From positions 189,667,620 to 189,731,619 of the forward strand of contig CM047805.1 of the NCBI GenBank assembly GCA_026214975.1: a stretch of 64,000 nt of DNA, in the 5' to 3' direction. The position numbers were made by a program, and so were the translations under genes. Source of the DNA: Gentiana macrophylla (Eukaryota; Streptophyta; Magnoliopsida; Gentianales; Gentianaceae). Numbering within the stretch: the first letter of the stretch is position 1; each line of letters begins with the position of its first letter. Shown piece after piece: positions 57,601 to 64,000 of the stretch. Under the pieces are notes generated by a model that ran no database searches, was not told where the DNA came from, and saw only the letters and a program-made list of their open reading frames with translations.

Positions 57601-57930
57601 CCTACTTGCAGCACTAGATATAGGATTTTCTGAGGAGGGGTTTTTTTCCTTTTTTTTCCTTTTTTTTTTTTTTCGAAATCAAATATATATATCATACCAT
57701 ATATCCTCTACGATATGTTTGTGTGTCTGAACGAACTCCTCAACTGCTTCCGAACGACCTCCGAAACCGCCTCCCATTTTTTTTTTCTCCGATCCGAAAG
57801 ATGTCCTCCGACTCAATATGAACCCGATGAATTGGAACCCCCCATATATGCTTATTGAACGATAACCCAACTTGCAGCACAAGACATAGGATTTTTGAGG
57901 AGGGGTGTTTTTTTTGGTTTTTTTTATACT
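54628..57930. repeat. GC-rich minisatellite organised in three higher-order blocks
   Basis: Interleaved 22-25-bp units of two types, GTCCTCCGATCCGAACGAG and GTCCTCCGTGTGTCCGAACG, are joined through GACGTC, so GGACGTCC recurs many times. There are three blocks: about 54628-55080, 55084-57660 and 57665-57930. Each begins with an AT-rich head (ACATATATATAYCCTACC... TATGTTTG) and ends with a tail containing GACTCAATAT, CCCGATGAAT and ACTTGCAGCAC. The middle block is by far the longest. Long open frames occur on both strands because the units lack stop codons; I do not regard them as genes. Confidence 0.9.
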
Positions 57931-57964
57931 TACGACTATTCATACTAAACATGTCAATTTGCAT

Positions 57965-58023
57965 ACACGGTAAAAATGCTGCAGTGGACAACACCCGTGC
58001 CTTGCACGGCGTATGCCCACTAG
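57965..58023 (+). mobile_element. Helitron-type 3' terminus
   Basis: A hairpin CCGTGC-CTT-GCACGG (57995-58009) is followed 10 bp later by CTAG (58020-58023) and then T, the diagnostic 3' end of Helitrons (hairpin, CTRR, host T). The minisatellite upstream is therefore probably inside a non-autonomous Helitron about 3.6 kb long. No Rep/helicase coding is visible. Confidence 0.65.
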
Positions 58024-58096
58024 TATATATATACGATACGGGTATGTAGCGAAGTAGGTAGAACCAACAAAAACTAGCTAGATCGATCTCAATGCA
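58024..58096 (+). promoter_or_regulatory. Putative UGT core promoter and 5' leader
   Basis: TATATATATACG (58024-58035) directly after the Helitron end could serve as a TATA box, about 60 bp before the start codon. An upstream out-of-frame ATG at 58092 opens a 6-codon frame that overlaps the main start. The promoter call is inference from position. Confidence 0.35.
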
Positions 58097-58533
58097 ATGG
58101 CTTCTGACATGAATCAGCAGCAACAGCTCCATTTCCTCCTTATTCCATTGATGTCCCAAAGCCACATAATTCCCTTAACTGATTTCGCAAAACTGCTAGC
58201 CGAACGCGGTGGCCTTGTGGTCTCCGTCGTCACCACTCCCTGTAACGCCGCCAGATACCAACCGATTATCGACCGAGCCAGGATTTCCGGCTTGGACCTT
58301 CGCTTGATTCCTCTTCATTTCCCGGGTCATGACTTTGGTTTACCAAAAGGCTGTGAAAACATGGACGCACTCTCTTCTCCGAACCTAGCTAAACCATTCT
58401 TCGACGCCTGTGGGTTACTTAAAGAGCCGTTGGAGAAAATGATGACGGAGCTGGAACCCAAACCTAGTTGCATCATCTCCACTAATGCTCTTCCATGGAC
58501 TCAGTTCTTGGCTGAAAAGTTCAAAATCCCCAG
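58097..58533 (+). CDS. UGT exon 1 (N-terminal acceptor-binding domain)
   Basis: 437 bp encoding 145 codons plus two bases. The start is chosen because [20 protein letters not shown] places the first beta strand at the usual distance from the N-terminus. No frame break is seen. Motifs include [37 protein letters not shown] and [20 protein letters not shown]. The intron begins GTATAC at 58534. Confidence 0.85.
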
Positions 58534-61331
58534 GTATACGTACAACACTTCACTTTGAGTATACAAAACACTTTTATTTTGTTCATTTTACTGCAGTAAT
58601 TAAACCTATCATCGTTTTACTCTGTCCGGAAAGTTCAAAATTTTATATTTGGAGACCGACCAAGTAATAATATTGGAAGAAGAAACTTGTTTCATTAAGA
58701 TTTTAGGTACAATTGTTTTATCAAATATAATATATTGTGATCAAATTTGTCTACTCTTTTCATCATAAACGTTCGTACAATAATTTAAAGTAATGCATGT
58801 GATAACTTGTTTAAAAAGTAATACTCCCTCCGTCCCGCAATATAAGTCTTTTTAACTTTTTTTGTGGTGTCTCAAAATATGTTTCATTCTCACATTTCAA
58901 TATCTGAGATTAATCGATTGTTTTCACTTTCACACTAAACAACGCGATATTATGCTCACTCACGTAAAAACAATACAATATTTTCAGATGAAATATTAAA
59001 AGAAACTCATTTATTAATTTTCTTAATTGTGTGAAAAGTTCAAAATGACTTATATTGTAGACGGAAGGGTATGAAATAAAAATATTTTCATTGTGAAAGC
59101 AGATCACCGTTGTATGCTATTCATCGCAGATATATAAATCAAGTTATGTCCATATAATTACTCTCTGGAAAAATATTGTTAAGTTACTATCAGTGATATC
59201 ACTAAGGAATCTTTTAACTTGTTTATCATTATATGAACCGCCAGTTTTATGGTTTCTCCATTTATTTATTTTGGAAGATGATACATACGCATAAAGAACT
59301 GCATAGAAAATTACAAGTAATGATCTAAGCCACACATTTGCCACACACACAAAAAAAAAAAAAAAAAAAACCCAAAAACATTTTTTGTGTACAAAGCTTG
59401 TGCATAAATACTTTTCCTTTTATTTATTTATTTTATTTTTACGGTGGTTATACCATTTCTCTATAACAATATCATTGCTCTTTAATTCTAATTTAATATG
59501 GTTTCTAATTTAATATGATTGAGATGACAAATGACGTAGTGAATACAATGTAGAACACATATACAAATTAAAATATAAGAATACACGTAATGATCGGCTA
59601 TTCTCGGGCCATTTAAGTTTAAAACACGTCCCATGATTTCTCACCCCAAATTTAAACCAAAATTATCGCTATTCTCATTTGTTAGGGTTTTTTTGGTTCA
59701 ACTATGTGTATACGTTGCCAATGAGACCTAACTTGATTGGCTAGAAGGTCTCAGGTTCAAATATTTTAAATCACTCTGGAAGCAATAATTTGACAGTCCT
59801 CCGGTCTACTTTTCCTCTTTAAGAAAGTTGTACCCATATTATGTGTAGTTTTTGAGAGTCCGAAGACGTATATATTCAAGTGATGTACATGTAGTTTAGC
59901 TGCTAATTGTGCATTAGTCTTTGATTTTTTATGTGTTAACTGTTAATGTGTACTTTTTTTTTTAAATTCAAAAAAGGTGCAGAGTCGTAGACATGTCGTT
60001 TACTTTATTTTTCTGAAAATTAAAGGTTGTATCTGTACGTGTCGGCAGTCTATAGCCATTCTTCGGAGAACCTAATTAATCTCTACATTTATACTTTTCC
60101 TGATTCATATTCATGGTCAAGTAAGAGAATTAGGGGTGAACATGGTCCGGTTCGGTCGGTTTTTTCCGTTTTTTAAAACCGAACCATTTTATACTGCTTT
60201 TAATTTTCAAACCAAATTAGAACGGTTTGCAAACGTAAACCATTTGTTCTGATCCGGGCTTTGCCTCAATTTGGTTCCGGTTTTTTACGGTTTTTCTTAA
60301 CAATTAAAATTATTGATAGGAAATCACAAATTGCCTCAGTAACAACAAATGATAATATATGTAATACATTAAGACTTATTATGCTAGTAAATCCAATGAG
60401 ATGATTTAACAAATGTTTTATATTTAACTAACATCTACTCAAATGCGAATCTTAAAGATCCAAAACCAATCATATTTCAACACCATCCAACACAACGAAA
60501 TCGACACCTACAATTGAATTCCAAAGTTTGGGATTTAACAAGATAATGAAAGAGTCATCCCTTACTCATTTCAATTCATCAATGAATCATCGATTTCAAA
60601 AATACTAATAATGAACTAATCGTTATATTATTGAATATCATTTATAAATCTCAAAATCCATTTGACAAAATAATATTTTGAGTATAGTCAAGGAAGAAAG
60701 AGGAACGTGTTTGTTCCATAAGTAGTCGGTAGATAAATTAAAGATAAATAACTTTCACACATTTCAAACGAAAAAAAAGCGTGTGATATAGTTTTGACTT
60801 TATTTAGTTAGAACATATTCGCTCATTTTATTTTCTCCAAAACACCAACTCGTATTTTGATTATCTCAACAATGTTATTGTCCAACATAATCTAATTATA
60901 AGCAAATAAAAGACAAACTTATATAAAACTAATGTATATAAATGCATTTATTTATATAAGATGTCAAACCTAACAAATGAACAAATCGGAAAATGTCCAT
61001 GATTAAGTTCATCAACATCATTAGAAGAAGTAAGTCATACAAATAAGCATTCACATAATTCAAATATTGGTGCTTTGAGGAAGTAGAAAGAAAAGAAAGA
61101 GTTAAGCGGTGGTGAGTTGTGAATCGACATGTATGCTCAAGAATCTCTTAAATGATTGGAAATTAAAGACAAGTCTCATGAAATGATCAACAAAATATGA
61201 ATCTTTAGGATATGAGATTAGTAATTGATCATTAATGCATTACATTAATTACAAAGTTTAAACAAGTTGAGTTGGACCTAAAAGCACATTGATGTTTTAA
61301 AGTATTAATAGATGTAGGTATGTGTGTGTGT

Positions 61332-61429
<98 letters not shown>

Positions 61430-64000
61430 TATAAATTCGGTTTGGTCCGGTTTTAAACGGTTTTCATTTTTTAAATTGGAACCAAATTGTTTTTTACGGT
61501 TTGGTTTTTTACAATACAAAACCGACCAAAAACTACGGTTTATACCTTTCCGGTTTGGTTCAATTTGGTTCTTACTAGGTTGGTTTGGTTTTCGTTTTTT
61601 GTTCACCCCTAAAGAGAATTGATCTCTTGACATATTATCTGTCTCTTAAGTTATAGGGATATCTTTTTATATTAATGTGTTTCTTCTATATGAATTACAC
61701 ATCACTAATACCTTGCAATAATTTGTATGTTCACTCTAGTACTCCTCCGCTCCAAAATAACTGATAGCGATTCTTAAAAAATTTGTTCCATAATAACCGA
61801 GGCAAAACATTTTCCAAAGCAAAGATTTATTGCTAATTTTTCTACTTTACCCTTTATTTAATACTAGAGTAGAAGTTAAAAGAGGATTGCATTAATTGTA
61901 TTATAGTGACTTTTAGTCATTGCATCCTAAAAATCATAAGATTAAATCACTTTCTTAATAAAGCGTATTTTTGACAACTTCCTCAAATATTTTGGAACGG
62001 AGGGAGTATCTTTTAGGGCAAAATTAGAAAAATAGTCTTCTAAATTGGCCTACTATGGATTTTAGTTCTGCTCATATACTCCGGTGAGGAAATAGGTGAG
62101 GAAATAGTCCTCTAAGTTGTACTCCCTCCGTCTCAAAATGTTTGGGACATTTTAGTTACATTTAAAAAGTCTAATTAATCCTTGGAATTTCGTTAATTGA
62201 TGTAATATTATTAGGGTTATGATAAAGTGAAACTTAAAGTACATAAATGTAAAAAGTATTAGATCATTTGATGAAATTGAAGATTAATTAGACTTTTCAT
62301 GTTTGATTGAAAAATCAAACGTCCCAAACATTTTGAGACGGAGGGAGTATCTTTAATTAAAAGTTGATGCAAGAAAGATTCGAACCGGCGACGTAGTAAA
62401 ATATCAAGCACTTTGTCATCTAAGCTACAACTTCAATGTTTATATTATGAATAGATTTATTACTTATGCATAAGTAATATGGTTTCCTTTGGGTTAATTT
62501 GACATTTCAAGTTATTTACTGAATTCTCTATACAAATGTTTTTACGTTTATAATTTCAAGATTTAGAATGTCAAATGTGTTGATTTAAGTCTTGATTTTC
62601 CTTGTTAATTGATGTAGTTCTTTTTTATAATATAAAAAATAATACTATCCACGTTCCTAAATGTAAGTGGATTTGGAATTTTGAAATACAATAATAAAGT
62701 GATTAATTTTTTTTTTGATACACAGTAATTAAATATATTAGACTATAAGTTTATTTAAATTAGGCGCATACAATGTTGGAAGGAATATTGTGCATAAGTA
62801 ATAAATCTTGTCATAATATAAACATTGAAGTTGTAGCTTGGATGGCAAAGTGCTTGATATTTTACCACTAGGTCACGTCAGCAATTTTAAAAGATTCCGG
62901 CGCCCAGTCAGCAATATCCGACGGATAGGACCATTTTCCAAAAAAAATGCAACTTAAAGGACCATTTTCCTCACCGGAGTAGGAGCATGACTAAAATCCA
63001 TAGTAAGCCAAGTTAGAGGACCATTTTTCTAATTTTGCCCATCTTTTAGTGTTCAAAATAAGAGTAGAGTATAATAAAATGCTAACAAGGATTTCAGTTC
63101 TTCATGAAAGATGAGGAATTTATAACATATATACTTCACTTCTTGATCTAATTAATGTCTGGTTGAAATACACAGATATGTTTTCCAGACAATTTCTTGC
63201 TTCACAATCCAGTGTTCTCAAAGGATATCCAAGGTATCATTTTCGGATTCAGACTCAGTTGTCTTGTCAGATATTCCACATAAAATCATGTTTAACAAAT
63301 CCGAATTGCCCGAGATAGGGTTGAAAACACCTGATGACATAAAATCAATCATTGATTACATAAAACGCGTAGAGAGTTTAGCCCGGGGTGTACTATTGAA
63401 CACCTTTGAAGAGTTAGAGCCATGGTATGCTGAAGAGTACAAGAAATTCCAAAAGAAGGTATGGTGCATTGGCCCGGTTTCTTTGTGCAATAAACAAGTT
63501 GAAGATAAGATCGATAGAGGTAACAAAATGTCGACTGATGATGGGAACTTATGTTTGAAATGGCTCGACTCGATGCCTCAAAAATCAGTGATTTATGCTT
63601 GTTTTGGTAGCCTTTGTCATTTATCTGCAGCACAGATACGAGAAATTGGGTTGGGGTTAGAGGCATCGGGTCATCCGCTTGTTTGGATCATTAGAGAATT
63701 GGATTATACACTGGTTAGCCAATGGTGAAAGATGACAAGTTTGAAGAGAGGTTAAGCCATTTGGACTAATCATTCGAGGGTGGGCGCCTCGAGTGTTGAT
63801 CTTGTCCCATCCTTCTATTGGAGGGTTCTTGTCTCACTGTGGATGGAATTCTACGCCCGAAGGACTATGTGCCGGTGTGCCGATGATTACTTGGCCAATG
63901 TTTGCGGAGCAATTTTATAACGAAAAGTTCGTGGTAGATGTGTTGAGGGTCGGGGTTAGGGTAGGGGCTAAAGGTGTGATGAAATTTGGAGAGGAAGAGA
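58097..64000 (+). CDS. UDP-glycosyltransferase, UGT73-like (group D), two exons, incomplete at window end
   Basis: Family-1 UGTs transfer a sugar from a UDP-sugar to small molecules in the cytosol; UGT73-type enzymes often act on terpenoids, flavonoids or hormones. Exon 1 is 58097-58533. Exon 2 runs from 63176 past the window. The donor AG|GTATAC and acceptor CACAG|A join in phase 2, giving the KFKIPR boundary of the family. The N-terminal half shows [16 protein letters not shown] with the expected catalytic His at residue 23, and [12 protein letters not shown]. The PSPG box is encoded at about 63780-63911 (HCGWNS, ending in EQ, the Gln associated with UDP-glucose preference). Oddities: ISTNALPW where the family has ISDxCLP, so the partner Asp is Thr129; WAPR instead of WAPQ; and two single-base frameshifts near 63723 and 63757. 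It is therefore either a decaying gene or one with consensus errors. Confidence 0.8.
58824..59069. mobile_element. Stowaway MITE in UGT intron
   Basis: CTCCCTCCGTCCCGCAATAT at the left, ATATTGTAGACGGAAGGG at the right. TA on both sides (58822-58823, 59070-59071). 246 bp. Confidence 0.85.
60132..61612. mobile_element. hAT-like non-autonomous element in UGT intron
   Basis: Termini AGGGGTGAAC and GTTCACCCCTAA are inverted. The 8-bp duplication AGAGAATT is at 60124-60131 and 61613-61620. Both subterminal regions are rich in GGTTTGGT/CCGGTTT words, typical of a common plant hAT family. No transposase frame. It contains the TA microsatellite at 61336-61426. Confidence 0.75.
61336..61426. repeat. 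(TA)45 microsatellite
   Basis: An uninterrupted 91-bp TA run, preceded by a short TG run (61320-61331). It produces spurious Tyr-Ile frames on both strands. Confidence 0.95.
61742..62006. mobile_element. Stowaway MITE adjacent to the MULE-like element
   Basis: CTCCTCCGCTCCAAAATAAC at the left, ATATTTTGGAACGGAGGGAG at the right. TA flanks 61740-61741 and 62007-62008. 265 bp. The MULE-like element's target site overlaps its right TA. Confidence 0.8.
62122..62347. mobile_element. Stowaway MITE inside the left arm of the MULE-like element
   Basis: CTCCCTCCGTCTCAAAATGT and ACATTTTGAGACGGAGGGAG are perfect inverted termini. TA at 62120-62121 and 62348-62349. 226 bp. It interrupts the arm after AAGTTG. 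Confidence 0.9.
62362..62435 (-). repeat. tRNA-like (A/B box) sequence in the MULE-like arm
   Basis: On the minus strand GTAGCTTAGATGAC (A-box-like) is followed about 35 bp later by CCGGTTCGAATCT (B-box). The opposite arm (62825-62880) keeps GTAGCTTGGATGGC but has lost the B box. It looks like a tRNA-derived fragment captured before the arms formed. Confidence 0.45.
63176..64000 (+). CDS. UGT exon 2 (middle, PSPG box and start of the C-terminal part), cut by window end
   Basis: Opens in phase to give [17 protein letters not shown], then [40 protein letters not shown] and [15 protein letters not shown] (the FGS motif of the donor domain). A stop appears at 63726 after LDYTLVSQW, where GGG of a Trp-Val codon pair reads GG. 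A second break near 63757 restores the PSPG frame. The exon then runs through [20 protein letters not shown] to the edge. The 24709-25008 fragment shows how the remaining ~75 codons probably look. Confidence 0.8.

Larger units (their letters stand above)
62016..63040. mobile_element. MULE-like / foldback element with long inverted arms
   Basis: Left arm GGGCAAAATTAGAAAAAT and right arm ATTTTTCTAATTTTGCCC start inverted arms of about 110 bp, which continue after the nested Stowaway into further inverted sequence (62395-62480 against 62795-62870). The target duplication is ATCTTTTA, or nine bases with the shared G (62008-62016, 63041-63049), which fits Mutator-like elements. No transposase coding. 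Confidence 0.7.
58534..63175 (+). other. UGT intron, 4.6 kb, mostly transposons
   Basis: Bounded by GTATACG and TACACAG. It holds a Stowaway (58824-59069), a hAT-like element (60132-61612), another Stowaway (61742-62006) and a MULE-like inverted-repeat element (62016-63040) with a Stowaway inside (62122-62347). 59070-60131 has an A-run (59351-59371) and nothing else recognised. 63041-63175 is ordinary pre-acceptor sequence. Confidence 0.75.

Noticed and set aside
55968..57695. 575-codon open frame on the minus strand, and similar 100-280-codon frames on both strands
   Set aside because: They lie in the minisatellite, whose units lack stop codons in several frames on both strands. The peptides are just repeat translations (TSSVCPNDVLRSE-like or its opposite), with no start context or domain.
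61232..61633. Overlapping frames of about 100-130 codons with long Tyr-Ile runs
   Set aside because: They translate the TA microsatellite and hAT-element ends inside the UGT intron.

Overview
The window looks like repeat-dense intergenic DNA from a flowering plant, most likely a eudicot. This rests on Athila/Tat-type Ty3 elements primed by tRNA-Asp, Ty1-copia elements primed by initiator-Met tRNA, Stowaway MITEs with CTCCCTCCGT ends, a CACTA element, a Helitron end, an L1-type LINE and a plant UDP-glycosyltransferase (UGT73-like). I cannot name the species. Almost everything except one host gene and one host gene fragment is transposon-derived.

Layout. 1-23153: a three-element nest. A minus-strand Ty3 element (3' LTR cut by the window start, 5' LTR 21464-23148) was hit by a plus-strand Athila-like element (2558-10886, target duplication ATCAC) and by a plus-strand Ty1-copia element (11263-20774, target duplication GGGTG). 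23154-27381: AT-rich DNA with a UGT 3'-exon fragment, a possible glutathione-peroxidase exon relic, duplicated flanks and a possible old LTR. 28015-30128: a CACTA-like element filled with short palindromic repeats. 31331-35897: a compact copia element with apparently identical 158-bp LTRs. 35903-39360: MITEs. 39483-49173: a second nest, in which a Tat-like LTR element with an antisense, probably spliced ORF was hit by an Angela-type solo LTR, which was hit by another copia element. 49500-54190: a 5'-truncated LINE carrying a smaller antisense LINE insertion. About 54628-58023: a GC-rich minisatellite ending in a Helitron-type 3' terminus. 58097 to beyond 64000: the UGT gene, with one 4.6-kb intron packed with a hAT-like element, a MULE-like inverted-repeat element and Stowaway MITEs.

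How the parts relate. The UGT is the only host gene with evident coding structure. Its start codon lies about 75 bp downstream of the Helitron end, so the minisatellite is effectively its upstream region. The C-terminal exon fragment at 24.7 kb is nearly identical to the exon at the window's right edge, so a local UGT duplication or gene-fragment capture has occurred. The LTR elements lack RT/integrase or have broken polyproteins. Many breaks are one- or two-base indels, often in homopolymers or CG-rich stretches, even where LTR pairs are almost identical. Part of the apparent decay may therefore be residual consensus error, and frameshifts here should be read with caution.
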